Shown: positions 34,880-44,251, counted from the first letter of the stretch. The stretch: 64,000 bases of DNA from Streptomyces sp. HUAS ZL42 (GCF_040782645.1 NZ_CP160403.1:4437001-4501000), one strand, 5' to 3'. Notes: a model not told the origin generated them from the letters alone. Program-made: numbers and translations.

Positions 34880-36739
34880 TCAGGCCGCTTCCTGGCCGGG
34901 CAGGAGCATGCCGTCGTCGCTCTTGACCAGGGCGCCGGTACCGGTGAGGGCCTTGATCTCGCGGGAGACGGTGCCCTTATTGATGCCGGTGCGGTCGGTG
35001 ATGTCCCGCAGGGTCCGCGCCCCGTCGTGCACGGCCCGCAGCACCCGGTCCCGGTTCGACTCCGACGCGGGCGCGGGCACCGTGGCGGCGGTCGGCTCCT
35101 TGACCAGGCGAAGCGTGTTCCCGGAGGGCCGGGATGATGCGCGCTGCCATACCGGCCGCTCGGGCAGAGCGATCACGTCCGCAGGAGAGAACGCCCGGGT
35201 GTTGATCGGATGGGGTGGCACCTTCGGTCCGGACCGCAGGAGCGCCACGCCAGGCATGGGCAGTTCGTGGGCGTGCCAGCCCTTCTCGGTGGCGTCGTCG
35301 CCGAACACCACCCGGGCCTCACCGGCCGTCGACAGCGCAAGCGACGCCCGGTAGGTGATCTGGCCACTGACCTGCGCGTCGATGCCGCCCTTGGCGTCCA
35401 TGGTCGGCTTCTGCGTGGCCCAGATCAGGATGATCTCCGCCGCGCGCGCCATGCGGGCCAGGGTGCGCAGGTTCTCCATGATCTGCTCGTAGCCCTTGGC
35501 CCGCGCCATGAAGATCACCTCGGCCCCCTCGTCCACGAACACCGTGATCCGGGGCCGCTCCGGGCTGATCTCGATGACGTCCTGGCCGCGCGGCACCAGC
35601 GCCAGCCGCTCGTACATCTCAGCGACCAGCTCATCGGTCACCGCCAGCACCTCATCCGGCGAGATGGCGGTGCGGGCACGGTGCTCCCAGTTGATCGCTT
35701 CCACCCGCTTGGGGTCGATCACCACCAGGCAGTGATCCTCCGCCTCCGAACCCTCCGCCAACAGGGCCCGGGTCGACCAGGACTTGCCCGACCCCGAGGT
35801 GCCCGCGATCAGCATCCGGCGCCCAAGCGGAACCATGACCGGCTCACCCGTGACCGTGTCGACGCCCCACGGGGCGCCGGGTGTCCAGCCGGTCAGGTCA
35901 ATGCCGTCGGCCGCGCTACGGGTGCGCAGCATGATCGTGGCCCGGTCCCCGTGACTGCCCGACGTGATCTCCATGCGCAGATCCGTACGCGCCCCGAGCA
36001 GGGCCCGAATCTCGTCCGCCTTCGCCCGGAACGTCTTCGGCGTCCACCGGCCATCCAGGCGCACGTGCGAGACCAGACCGGCCGGGGTGAGCTTCGCCGG
36101 CGTCGGCACCGTGCCCGCCAGACCCCGGGCATCCGCGTTGGTGACCCAGAACGAGGGATCGAGACGCGAGGCGAGGCGCCGTTCCTCCGCCGTCATCCCG
36201 TCATCGAGCCGCACCGACGGCTGCCGGCGGCCTAGCCACAGCCCGGCGACGTTCAGGCCGATGAGTCCGGCGGAGACGGACGCGGGCCACAGCGTGAGCG
36301 CGTGGGTGGCCTCCGTCATAAGCCACGAGGCCAGCCCGCTCGGCACGCTGTGCGCGGCGTGCGTCTGCACGGCGCGGGCCGCGAGGGTGGCCGGGTAGTT
36401 CTTCCGCGCCGCCTTGAGCACCGCACGCGCCTGGCTGTGATGCTGCCGGGCCGCCTTGTCCGCCGTGCGCGCGGCCCGACGGGTCGCCGACAGCGGATTG
36501 TTCGACGCCTTACGGGCCGCGCTGCGCTGATTGCGGGCCATCGCCGCCGTGGAACGGGCGGAGTTGTGCTCCCGCTGCGCCGCCATCAGCGCCTTCAAAT
36601 TCTCCGGCGTCCGCAACTGCACGCGGCGCTCGGCCTCGCGGTCCCAACGGGCCGCAAACGGCGCGCACATCGGCGCGAGCGCGTCCAACGCGGTGTTGGT
36701 CGTTGCGGTGGTGGTCGACCATGCTTGCTTCCAGTCCAC
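34880..36739 (-). CDS. tra: FtsK/SpoIIIE-type DNA translocase, AICE transfer protein Tra
   Basis: 619 residues. I chose GTG 36739 with GGAGG 8 bases upstream. The N-terminus has a coiled-coil-like basic region and membrane segments near residues 145-185. The FtsK ATPase follows (LIAGTSGSGKSWSTRALL; Walker B VFVDEGAEVIFM). The last about 70 residues form a winged helix (VLRAVHDGARTLRDITDRTGINKGTVSREI), equivalent to the gamma domain that reads clt repeats. It moves double-stranded DNA between hyphae by the single-protein Streptomyces mechanism. Confidence 0.9.
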   Translation of the reverse strand: MDWKQAWSTTTATTNTALDALAPMCAPFAARWDREAERRVQLRTPENLKALMAAQREHNSARSTAAMARNQRSAARKASNNPLSATRRAARTADKAARQHHSQARAVLKAARKNYPATLAARAVQTHAAHSVPSGLASWLMTEATHALTLWPASVSAGLIGLNVAGLWLGRRQPSVRLDDGMTAEERRLASRLDPSFWVTNADARGLAGTVPTPAKLTPAGLVSHVRLDGRWTPKTFRAKADEIRALLGARTDLRMEITSGSHGDRATIMLRTRSAADGIDLTGWTPGAPWGVDTVTGEPVMVPLGRRMLIAGTSGSGKSWSTRALLAEGSEAEDHCLVVIDPKRVEAINWEHRARTAISPDEVLAVTDELVAEMYERLALVPRGQDVIEISPERPRITVFVDEGAEVIFMARAKGYEQIMENLRTLARMARAAEIILIWATQKPTMDAKGGIDAQVSGQITYRASLALSTAGEARVVFGDDATEKGWHAHELPMPGVALLRSGPKVPPHPINTRAFSPADVIALPERPVWQRASSRPSGNTLRLVKEPTAATVPAPASESNRDRVLRAVHDGARTLRDITDRTGINKGTVSREIKALTGTGALVKSDDGMLLPGQEAA

Positions 36740-37102
36740 GAAAGGGTCCTCCAAGACCGTGGATAAGGGCCGGTGCGCCGTTGCGTGGCGTCACCGGCCC
36801 GCCCGAATTGGGATGGTTGGTGCCGCCGGTTGCGTCGACAGCACGGGTTGAGCCCCCGCAACCACCTCTGACCTGCGAAGTTGCGGGGTTGCGCCGTTCC
36901 GGGGAGAGGGGCCTACGCGCACGCGCGCGTAGAGGGCCCGAAAACGCGGTCACAGAGCGTCTCTGTGGGACCGTGGGCGGCCGTTCGGGGCCCTGGGGGT
37001 CTTCCACCCCGCGCAAGGGGGTCCGGATGCTCTGCGGGCCGCCTACGGCTTTCGCCCCGCTCGGGGTGAAGTGCCGTGGGCGGGGCGGTGGTTGAGGCAG
37101 GG
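36740..37102. other. Non-coding region between spd genes and tra
   Basis: No gene is supported. It holds a perfect 8-bp-stem hairpin CTACGCGC/GCGCGTAG at 36913-36932 (4-base loop) within further GC-rich partial palindromes. In related elements this position can contain transfer (clt) or origin sequences, but I see no clear 8-bp tandem repeats. Confidence 0.4.
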
Positions 37103-37483
37103 TCAGCGTCCGCGCCGCAGCCGCTTGGCGGCGGCCTTGCCCTCGGTGCCGCCCACAGAGCGGACGACGGTGACCACACCCCAGGCCATGACGGCGGCCA
37201 GGAAGGCGAGCATCGCGAGGTTGGCGGCCATCGCGGTCAGCACGCCGACCAGCAGCGGGCCGAAGTACACGCCGGCGGCCACCGCGCCGGCGCCGACGCC
37301 GGAACCGAGCGCGATGCGCTGCACCGTGCGGTCCGGCGGGGCGTGGTGGATGTGCTGCACCACCATCGGCGGCGCAGCCTGCGGCGGCGCCATCGAGGTG
37401 AGATTGGCGGGGGTGTCGTTGTAGACGTAGCGGCCGTCCGGGAGACGGACGATGCCGGGCACGGGCAGGTTGTCGGAGTCCAC
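37103..37483 (-). CDS. Small membrane protein, Spd-like spread protein
   Basis: 126 residues from GTG 37483 (GGGAGG 6 bases upstream). A hydrophilic N-terminus (PVPGIVRLPDGRYVYNDTPAN) is followed by two membrane segments (about 57-105) and a basic tail. Position between tra and the DUF2637 gene matches the Spd (intramycelial spread) genes of Streptomyces plasmids. Exact family not recognised. Confidence 0.7.
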   Translation of the reverse strand: MDSDNLPVPGIVRLPDGRYVYNDTPANLTSMAPPQAAPPMVVQHIHHAPPDRTVQRIALGSGVGAGAVAAGVYFGPLLVGVLTAMAANLAMLAFLAAVMAWGVVTVVRSVGGTEGKAAAKRLRRGR

Positions 37484-37538
37484 CAGGGACCTCCCAAGGC
37501 AGTCGGAGTCGGCGCAGGCCGCGCCGGAAGGGTGCGGG

Positions 37539-37838
37539 TCAGCGGCCCTGGCGGGCGCGGTTCTCGATCTCGCAGAGCTGCGAGGGCTCGGTGCGCGGGC
37601 CGTCGACCCAGCCGAACGGGCGGATCCCGGCGGCTGCCGTGAAGACACGGATCGCGGCGCCCTCGGGTGCGTCCGGGAGGGCGTAGACACGACCGCCAGC
37701 GAGCGAGGCCAGGAGGCGGGCGCCGTGGTGCTCGCACCCGTCGGCGCCGGCGTTGACGGCGTCCAGCACGGTCACCACGGGCGGACCGACGCAGGGCGTC
37801 GGGTCGTCGGGGTGCGCGGCAGGGCAACGGCGGTCCAT
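37539..37838 (-). CDS. Small AICE-conserved hypothetical protein
   Basis: 99 residues from ATG 37838 (GGGAG upstream, 2 bases after the previous stop). It contains a Cys/His pair region (CEHHGARLLASLAGGRVYALPDA) and a WVDGPRTEPSQL tail that I have seen in other AICE hypotheticals. Part of the transfer/spread operon. Function unknown. Confidence 0.7.
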   Translation of the reverse strand: MDRRCPAAHPDDPTPCVGPPVVTVLDAVNAGADGCEHHGARLLASLAGGRVYALPDAPEGAAIRVFTAAAGIRPFGWVDGPRTEPSQLCEIENRARQGR

Positions 37839-37840
37839 GC

Positions 37841-38230
37841 TCAACTCCCCTCCCGCGCAGTGGCGTTGACGTCGATGCAGATCCCGCACAGGCCGTATCG
37901 GCGGGAGATGCAGTAGCTGTAGGTGATCCGGCAGGCCGGGCAGGTGCGGCGGGCCAGCATCGCCAGCGCGAGCGCCCCCCACTTCCGCGACGTCATCGGC
38001 CGCACCGGCAGCGCGAGGTCCTCGCGGTAGAGGTACGCGACGCGCGGCCCGCCGGTGCGGCGGTTGATCCGCATGACCTGCGCGGCTATGGGCTGACCGC
38101 CCGGACGAAGCCCTTGGGCCCGTAACTGCCGGCGCGTGGCGTATCCGTCCGGGGCGAGTCGCCACGGGTAGGTGGGGACGCCGTAGCGGGCGCCGGTCGG
38201 GTCGAAGCACTTGCCCCACGCGGCGGACAT
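37841..38230 (-). CDS. RRQ-motif zinc-ribbon protein of AICE operon
   Basis: 129 residues. Contains RRQLRAQGLRPGGQPI near residue 33 and a C-terminal zinc ribbon (CPACRITYSYC ... CGICID). This matches the actinobacterial RRQRL-motif zinc-binding family found in integrative elements. Start ATG 38230 overlaps the DUF2637 stop (TGATG); GTG 38233 is the alternative. Role unknown. Confidence 0.78.
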   Translation of the reverse strand: MSAAWGKCFDPTGARYGVPTYPWRLAPDGYATRRQLRAQGLRPGGQPIAAQVMRINRRTGGPRVAYLYREDLALPVRPMTSRKWGALALAMLARRTCPACRITYSYCISRRYGLCGICIDVNATAREGS

Positions 38231-39120
38231 CACGGCGCCCCAACCGGCGCACCGGCCCGCTCCGCGAGCAGGGTGTCGCGCAGCATCCGGGCATTGGCCG
38301 GTGAGGTGTGCACCGTGCGGCGGATGCCCTCAGCGGTGATCTGAGCATCCGACCAACCGGCCGTCACGGTCCGCGCCTCCTCCAGCAACTCAGCCGAAGT
38401 ACGCTTCGGTCGGGCCGACTTGGCGGCCTCCGGTACCCGACCGGTCGCCCGACGCGGACGCGACGACGTCGCCTCCACCGCCCGCGCGATCGGCTTGACC
38501 GGGGCGGGCGCGATGGACGGGTTCGGCTTGAGGGCCAGCGTCGACTTCGCGAAGTCGACCGCCACCGGATCGGGCATCCGCAGCCGGGTCACCGTGATCG
38601 GCGTGGGGATCGATTCCGGCAGGTCACCCGTAGACCGATTCCTCATGGTCTCGGTGGATTCATCCTGATTCGCGTCTGCGGTGGGGATCGGGGCGGGGCG
38701 GTGGTGCAGCACCTTGGCGACCAGGTCGGAACCGAAGTAGATCGACCCGACCGGCAGCGACGTGGCCAGCAACACCAGCGCCCAGTTCGCCGGGTCCCAG
38801 TCCGCGAGGCGTCCCCAGTCGACCGACGCGCCGTGCAGCGCGGGCACCAGACCATGGACGTAGTTGAGGACGAGCGAGGCGGCGGTGTAGGTGCCCAGCA
38901 CCCGCAGCGCGAACCTGCGGTCCTGGTCGACCAGGACGAGGGTGGCGACCAGGGCCAGGGCCATCAGGCCGTCGACCACGAACGGGTAGAGGGTGGCGGC
39001 GGTGTGGTCGGCGCCGATGGCGTTGGCGATGTCGCGCAGCGCGTTCCACGAGACGCGGAACGCCATGCCGACGACGCCGACCAGCGCGGCCACCAGCAGG
39101 ATGCGTCCGGGGCGGTTCAT
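38230..39120 (-). CDS. DUF2637 membrane protein (SpdB2/transfer-associated)
   Basis: 296 residues. Four membrane segments occupy residues 7-135 (ILLVAALVGVVGMAF, YPFVVDGLMALALVATLVLV, GTYTAASLVLNYVHGLVPAL, WALVLLATSLPVGSIYFGSD). A disordered linker and a C-terminal helical DNA-binding-like domain (ELLEEARTVTAGWSDAQITAEGIRRTVHTSP) follow. DUF2637 proteins are hallmark spread/transfer proteins of Streptomyces plasmids and AICEs. It overlaps both neighbours by a few bases. Confidence 0.86.
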   Translation of the reverse strand: MNRPGRILLVAALVGVVGMAFRVSWNALRDIANAIGADHTAATLYPFVVDGLMALALVATLVLVDQDRRFALRVLGTYTAASLVLNYVHGLVPALHGASVDWGRLADWDPANWALVLLATSLPVGSIYFGSDLVAKVLHHRPAPIPTADANQDESTETMRNRSTGDLPESIPTPITVTRLRMPDPVAVDFAKSTLALKPNPSIAPAPVKPIARAVEATSSRPRRATGRVPEAAKSARPKRTSAELLEEARTVTAGWSDAQITAEGIRRTVHTSPANARMLRDTLLAERAGAPVGAP

Positions 39121-39380
39121 GCGGCACCGCCCGCCGTTCCAGAGGTGCGGTTGGCCAGGATGAGCCGTTCGGCCAGTACCCGGCGGCGGGCGCGGCGGAT
39201 GCGCCGCGCGTCCAGCTCGTTTGGGGTGCGGTCAAGGGTGATGATCTGCGCGTCCAACAGGTCGACATCCGCGAGGATCGCGGGCATCTCCAGCTCGATG
39301 GCGTCCAGCTCGGTGTCCGTCGGCTCCATGAAGTCGGCGAACGCGGTAACAGCGTCCTGAACAGTGACGATGTGTTCCAT
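39117..39380 (-). CDS. DUF6284 family small protein
   Basis: 87 residues. IVTVQDAVTAFADFMEPTDTELDAIELEMP and LDARRIRRARRRVLAE are typical of DUF6284, a small AICE-linked family of unknown role. First gene of the minus-strand transfer operon; overlaps the DUF2637 start by 4 bases (ATGA). Confidence 0.8.
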   Translation of the reverse strand: MEHIVTVQDAVTAFADFMEPTDTELDAIELEMPAILADVDLLDAQIITLDRTPNELDARRIRRARRRVLAERLILANRTSGTAGGAA

Positions 39381-39925
39381 TGGGTCGTGTTCTCCCTTGC
39401 AGGTGGAACGGCCCGAACAGCGGTCCCGGGTCTAGCCACCCGGGGCCGCGCGCCGTTGGAGTCGAGCACTTCGGCTCCCCGCGCTCCTGCCCGTCGCCCT
39501 CCGCATAGCGGGCCGGGTACGGGCAGGAGAGGCAGCCGGCCGCAGCCAACCCGGGGCGGGTCTGCGGCGGAGTGGTAGAGCGCACGACCGGTGGCCGCGC
39601 GGGCGTCTTTTCGAGTTGGGCAGACGCAGCCCGCGATCTTTGCCCTTGTCTCACCTGAGCGTGGGATCTCTGTCCGCTCCGTGAGGAGCGGCATTGGAAA
39701 AGGTGCGTGCGAGTGGCACAGGCAGGGCCTACGGCTTGTCGCTGTTGCCTGGATCCCGGGTGACCAGAGGACGCAACCTGGGCGACGCCCCTCCGCAGAT
39801 CTCTTGCTCGGAGGCGCCGGCGCGTCGTAGCTCCGGGGACATCTGTTCAATTTTCAAGCGAACGAGCCCAGCTGGGCATATGTCAGCGCAAGCAAGCACA
39901 CTCAATGGTGTTGCACCACCTGCTC
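39381..39925. other. Divergent control region of the AICE
   Basis: About 545 bp between the minus-strand transfer operon and the plus-strand KorSA-like gene. No gene is supported. It should hold the transfer promoter and, at its right end, the regulator's operators. Confidence 0.5.
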
Positions 39926-40010
39926 AGCTTGTTGGTACAAGCTGATGCAGTGATGCTGCACCCACGGACGGTGAGCCGTCAAGAGGATTGGACCCGCATG
40001 TACCAACAAG
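39926..40010. promoter_or_regulatory. KorSA-type operators upstream of the GntR gene
   Basis: AGCTTGTTGGTACAAGCT at 39926-39943 is a palindrome with perfect 7-bp arms. Its core CTTGTTGGTACA recurs inverted at 39999-40010. The pair sits just before the GntR-family gene, as expected for autoregulation by a kor-type repressor. Confidence 0.72.
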
Positions 40011-40036
40011 TTGCGCGAGTGCGTCATGATGAGGGC

Positions 40037-40804
40037 ATGAGCAAGCAGCCGAAGTACCGACAGGTCGCGGACGTCCTTCGTCGCGAGATCGCCCACGGCA
40101 TCTACGCGCCAGGCGCTCGGCTGCCTTCCGAGAACGACCTACAGCAGAGGTTCGACGCGTCGCGGAACACCATCAGAAACGGCCTTAGCCTGCTGGTCGG
40201 CGAGGGCCTCATCTCGTCCAGCCAGGGGCTTGGTTACGAGGTGAAGTCGCAAGAGGTGTTCGAGCTCAACGCCTCCCGCTTCGAGAACCTGACCTTCCCG
40301 CAGAACGGCGACGCCTACAGCACGGACGTGACAAACGCGGGGCGACGGCCACATCAGACGTTCCGAGTCGAGATGCTCCCAACGCCCCAAGAGATCGCTG
40401 AGCGGCTGAAGGTCGAGCCCGGTACGACGGCAGTGTTGCGCTTCTGTCATCGCTATGTGGACGACGTCCCTTGGTCGACCCAGGCGACCTACTATCCATC
40501 GTGGCTGGTCGACGCATCACCGCGATTGGCTGAGCCTGGAGACATCGAAGAGGGCACAACCCGGTACCTGGCTGCGCAAGGTATCGAGCAGATTGGGTAC
40601 TTCGACGAAATCGCCGCGCGGATGCCAACCCCGGAGGAGGCGCGGCTGTTGGAGGTCGGAGCAGGCGTACCGGTCCTGCTCTGGACCCGAACCGGCTACT
40701 CGGCAGACCGCCCGATCCGGTGCACCATCACTACCTTCCGGGGCGACTTGAACCGAATGAACTACGAGATCGGCAATCTGGCCGCCCGGAGCGAGAACAC
40801 GTGA
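40037..40804 (+). CDS. GntR/UTRA family regulator, KorSA-like
   Basis: 255 residues from ATG 40037 (MSKQPKYRQVADVLRREIAHG). The N-terminal winged helix (ARLPSENDLQQRFDASRNTIRNGLSLLVGEG) is followed by a UTRA ligand domain (residues about 95-245). In AICEs such as pSAM2, KorSA represses activation and transfer. An upstream ATG at 39998 with AGAGGA 10 bases before it would add 13 residues and would place operator 2 inside the gene. Confidence 0.86.
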   Translation: MSKQPKYRQVADVLRREIAHGIYAPGARLPSENDLQQRFDASRNTIRNGLSLLVGEGLISSSQGLGYEVKSQEVFELNASRFENLTFPQNGDAYSTDVTNAGRRPHQTFRVEMLPTPQEIAERLKVEPGTTAVLRFCHRYVDDVPWSTQATYYPSWLVDASPRLAEPGDIEEGTTRYLAAQGIEQIGYFDEIAARMPTPEEARLLEVGAGVPVLLWTRTGYSADRPIRCTITTFRGDLNRMNYEIGNLAARSENT

Positions 40805-41370
40805 TCATCACGCTTGCTGAGCCGCACGACGTAGCCAAGCTGTTGGCCTTCCGCGAGGAGGCCGCCGCATGGCTCCGTGGTCTCGGCTCTGACCAGTGGA
40901 GCCGTCCGTATCCAGCCGACAAGCTGCTCGCCACGATCGAAGCGGGCACGGTATTCATGCTTCGTGATGGACACACAACCGCCGGCACCATCACGCTTAC
41001 CCCAGACGCCGAAGAAGGTCTCTGGACAGACGATGAATTGACCGAACCGTCGATGTTCATCAACAAGCTGACTGTCGCCCGCGAGTACGCCGGGCAGAAC
41101 CTTGGCGGTCGACTGCTCGATTGGGCGGGTGATCGGGCGCGGCGTGCGGGAGCCCGATGGATTCGGTTGGACGCCTGGACGACGAACGACGCGCTCCAGC
41201 GGTACTACCTAGAGCAGGGCTTCAGGCACATTCGCACGGTCCGGGAGGGGTCGGCGGTGAACGGTGGCCCACGGGTCTCCGGTTGGCTCGCACAGCGCCC
41301 AGCACGGCCGGCAGATCACGGATTCACAGACCGCACACCACCCCCGTCACGACTCACGTTCGCGGCCTGA
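40801..41370 (+). CDS. GNAT family N-acetyltransferase
   Basis: 189 residues from GTG 40801, overlapping the GntR stop by 4 bases (GTGA). The acetyl-CoA fold is visible: INKLTVAREYAGQNLGGRLLDWAGDRARRAGARWIRLDAWTTNDALQRYYLEQGF. Substrate unknown. Coupling to the KorSA-like regulator is common in AICEs. Confidence 0.86.
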   Translation: MIITLAEPHDVAKLLAFREEAAAWLRGLGSDQWSRPYPADKLLATIEAGTVFMLRDGHTTAGTITLTPDAEEGLWTDDELTEPSMFINKLTVAREYAGQNLGGRLLDWAGDRARRAGARWIRLDAWTTNDALQRYYLEQGFRHIRTVREGSAVNGGPRVSGWLAQRPARPADHGFTDRTPPPSRLTFAA

Positions 41371-41529
41371 AGGAGAAAGTCCCATTGGGCGATAGGAATC
41401 CCTGCATCATCAGGGGTGGATCGCTCCGCTCACCGATGCGGCCCCGCCCGGCAGGGCCTGCGCTCCCGCCTTCGCCCGTTCCGGGTGCGAGTTACAGACC
41501 GTCCCCCCAGGACAGCAGACTTCTTCCAG

Positions 41530-42678
41530 CTAAGGCTTCTGACCAGGCAGCACCCTACCCGATTGGCCCCACCTCAAATAGAAGGCAAAATACGGGTCTG
41601 AGACATGAAGAGTGGACAATCCCTCGTCGTAATCGACGACAGGCTCCCCCTGGATATCCTCTTTAGCGATCTTAGTCATTTGATCCAGAACCCGAGTCAC
41701 TTCATGCCGTTGAGGGACCTCGTTAGCAAGCACTTCCCTCAGAGATGTCCTTAGCTGATCGTAGCCAATCGCGAGACTGGGTCCCGTATGTGCAATTGCT
41801 TCAAGAACAGCGCCGTAGATGTCGACAGTCCGACCGTCTTTTAGTTCACGCTGAAGTCGGTCAGTACGACGCCTTGGCCCCTGCGCCAATAGATCGAATG
41901 CGGCTTTGGACGTGTCGGCGGCACTCTGACTGAAGAAGTCAGCCCACGATTCTGGCGGCGCAAGAACTAGAGGCTCATCCATGGTCTTGCTCACACCATT
42001 CTCTCTGCAAAGACGCTTGCAAAATTGCTGCATCAAATGTGGGCTTGAGAAGCTCTCCCGCGAAAGGCGATGCGCTAGCCTGGATTCTTGGTCCACGAGG
42101 GCGAGCGCAGCGAAACCCTTTTTAGCAATACTAAGCAGATCTTCGTCATCCCAGGGCGAGATGGAGAGGTGGGCTACACGTCCCGTCATTTCCTTCTCGA
42201 CGCGCACAGCATCATAAGCCCGATGCGGAACAGAGGCTACAATCGCAGGAAGGCCATCGAACACTAGGTCCTTCAGGGACCGTACAATTTCGAGCTGAAT
42301 CGATTGATCAATGTAATGAAAGTCATCCACCACAAGGCAACGATCGGAAGCAACGAGGTCGCGCCTGATTGTTCCTACGCTCTGCTTGGCAGCTTCTTCG
42401 CTCTCTTCATAGATACCTTCTCCGACTGCGCGCCAAAATTCCTCTTTTGACGCCACGGCACCACCAGAAAGCCAAACGCCCGAAGCTGCCACGCTGCGCA
42501 GTAGCGTCGTCTTTCCAGTCTTAGTTGGGCCAGAGACTGAAAGTAGGGCGCCACGATCCTCAAGGTATTCTTGCAGCTGTGGTTCAAGGCCCAGCCTCTC
42601 ACGGGGGTTATACGTAACCGTAGGAAGTCGCCCGACAACAAAGACACTCCCAACCGTGCTTGAGTTACCGATCGGCAT
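41530..42678 (-). CDS. P-loop ATPase (AAA/STAND-like) of cargo pair
   Basis: 382 residues. Walker A GPTKTGKTT at 50-58 and Walker B CLVVDDFHY at about 114-122 are followed by sensor-like regions and a C-terminal winged-helix region ending in LHVSDPYFAFYLRWG, a tail typical of AAA/STAND-type ATPases. It starts one base after the stop of the OLD-like gene (TAGAATG), so the two are probably translated together. Marked A+T richness against the neighbours indicates separate acquisition. A sensor or effector-control role in phage defence is inference. Confidence 0.75.
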   Translation of the reverse strand: MPIGNSSTVGSVFVVGRLPTVTYNPRERLGLEPQLQEYLEDRGALLSVSGPTKTGKTTLLRSVAASGVWLSGGAVASKEEFWRAVGEGIYEESEEAAKQSVGTIRRDLVASDRCLVVDDFHYIDQSIQLEIVRSLKDLVFDGLPAIVASVPHRAYDAVRVEKEMTGRVAHLSISPWDDEDLLSIAKKGFAALALVDQESRLAHRLSRESFSSPHLMQQFCKRLCRENGVSKTMDEPLVLAPPESWADFFSQSAADTSKAAFDLLAQGPRRRTDRLQRELKDGRTVDIYGAVLEAIAHTGPSLAIGYDQLRTSLREVLANEVPQRHEVTRVLDQMTKIAKEDIQGEPVVDYDEGLSTLHVSDPYFAFYLRWGQSGRVLPGQKP

Positions 42679-42679
42679 T

Positions 42680-44215
42680 CTATCCTCCTACTTTATTGCC
42701 GTCAGGCCTGCCGAGTTGAGCCAATTTTTTCTCAACTGATTGCAGGTAAGAAATGACGTCTGGTGCACTCTTTTCGAACGCGGCGCGTGCGCGATCCTCG
42801 TCAGCCTCAATCCAGTCGAGTACCGCGTGCAAGAGTTCTTTCTTAGCCTCTCTAACCTCAGCCTTGTCCTCCTTGGAAAAAGCCTCCTTGACTTTCTCTT
42901 GGAAAATCTCTGGGTAGTAGTCCTCGAACCTCGGCTTAGTCCAAGTTACGAAGCGGTCCTTCGGCCAGTTCCGAAACTTTCCCTTGAGCTGTGAAATCAC
43001 CTCAACACCACTATCATCGCCGTCAACCACTACCCACGCTCGATCCTTATACATGGGTTCAAGGTGCGCAAAGAGAAGCATCTCATTAAAGTCAGCAAAG
43101 ATCGGTTCCACGCGGCTTGTGCCACCAGCAGCGACAGTGCGGATGCTACGCAGCCCTGGAGCGAACCATGGGATGAAGTACTGTCGCACCAGACGCTCAG
43201 CACTGGACTCCTCAAAAATCATCCACCCGTCACTGAGGTGCAGGTCGGATATTTCATATCCAAGTTCCCGCAATACCTCCACTCTCCGAACAGGCGTCGA
43301 AACGACCTCGTAGGAAGTCGACGGAGGAATCTGTCCATCTGTAGACGCATGGAGGACAATAGACGTCTCCAGGCTCCCAAGCTTCGTAAGCACGATGCTG
43401 CTATGTGTGCTAATAATGAACTGATTAAATTCGCTAGCTTTCAAAATGGCATCCAAAAGCGCTTTGAGTGCGTGTGGATGCAAATCGTTCTCTAGTTCCT
43501 CAATCAAAAAGACCTTACCTCGGGCCCCGCAAAGACTAACGATAAGGTTAAGCACGGCGGCAACGCCGGTACCCATCGAGTCGATATTGATGCTAGTAAA
43601 CCTGTCGACCTGAATTCCGAGGTGTTGGCCATGCTCCCCAGGAATTACGTTAATTTCAAAGCCCAGCACTTCCCGACACAGCTGGCGAAATTGCACGGCT
43701 TCTGGAAACTGTGCCGTGGCAAGCGAGGCGACACGGGCGACGATGTTTGCATCGTGCGGCCAAACAGCGAGCATGCTCTCGCGATCAACCTGACTACCGC
43801 TACCCCTTTGAATGCGGCCAGAAAAGACCGGATAGATGAGGTTTTCCGGGGCTTTCCCCGGAGCAGGCCCTGCAACATAGCCACTATTTTCATCCGTCGC
43901 AGCGCGCTCAATTTGGCCAGCAGTCAAAACGATCCGGATGGTTTTATTCTCTAGAGCCCCGGCTACTTGAGCATTACGCAAAACAGGTACAGGGAGTTTC
44001 CCCTCGAATGACATTAGGACCTGCGATGATTCCTTGCCTACTCGCACGTCTGATTGCCGATGTTCGCTTCCCTCTTGGAGTAGGTAGATTGCGCGCAGGA
44101 GGGATGATTTTCCGGTATTGTTTCGGCCAATTATTAGCGTGATGGGTCCGAGTGGTAGCTTCCCGCTGCTCTCGATGGATCTAAAGTTCACAACGTCGAT
44201 CGACTTGAAGATCAC
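42680..44215 (-). CDS. OLD-like nuclease: ABC-type ATPase with C-terminal TOPRIM
   Basis: 511 residues from GTG 44215 (ATG 44251 would add 12). The ABC/SMC-like ATPase has Walker A GRNNTGKSS (30-38), Walker B LIEELENDLHP (about 238) and an H-loop STHSSI. The TOPRIM part has the acidic FEESSAE (about 333) and DGDDSG (about 397). This architecture matches the OLD (overcoming lysogenisation defect) family and GajA-like nucleases. It is the first gene of an A+T-rich two-gene cargo on the AICE. Confidence 0.82.
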   Translation of the reverse strand: MIFKSIDVVNFRSIESSGKLPLGPITLIIGRNNTGKSSLLRAIYLLQEGSEHRQSDVRVGKESSQVLMSFEGKLPVPVLRNAQVAGALENKTIRIVLTAGQIERAATDENSGYVAGPAPGKAPENLIYPVFSGRIQRGSGSQVDRESMLAVWPHDANIVARVASLATAQFPEAVQFRQLCREVLGFEINVIPGEHGQHLGIQVDRFTSINIDSMGTGVAAVLNLIVSLCGARGKVFLIEELENDLHPHALKALLDAILKASEFNQFIISTHSSIVLTKLGSLETSIVLHASTDGQIPPSTSYEVVSTPVRRVEVLRELGYEISDLHLSDGWMIFEESSAERLVRQYFIPWFAPGLRSIRTVAAGGTSRVEPIFADFNEMLLFAHLEPMYKDRAWVVVDGDDSGVEVISQLKGKFRNWPKDRFVTWTKPRFEDYYPEIFQEKVKEAFSKEDKAEVREAKKELLHAVLDWIEADEDRARAAFEKSAPDVISYLQSVEKKLAQLGRPDGNKVGG

Positions 44216-44251
44216 AAGCTCCCCCGTCCAGGCACAGCAATAGAGACGCAT

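Noticed and set aside
39232..39654. 140-codon minus-strand frame overlapping the DUF6284 gene
   Set aside because: Overlaps a well-supported gene by about 150 bp and lacks a start signal; Cys-containing stretch is not a recognisable domain.
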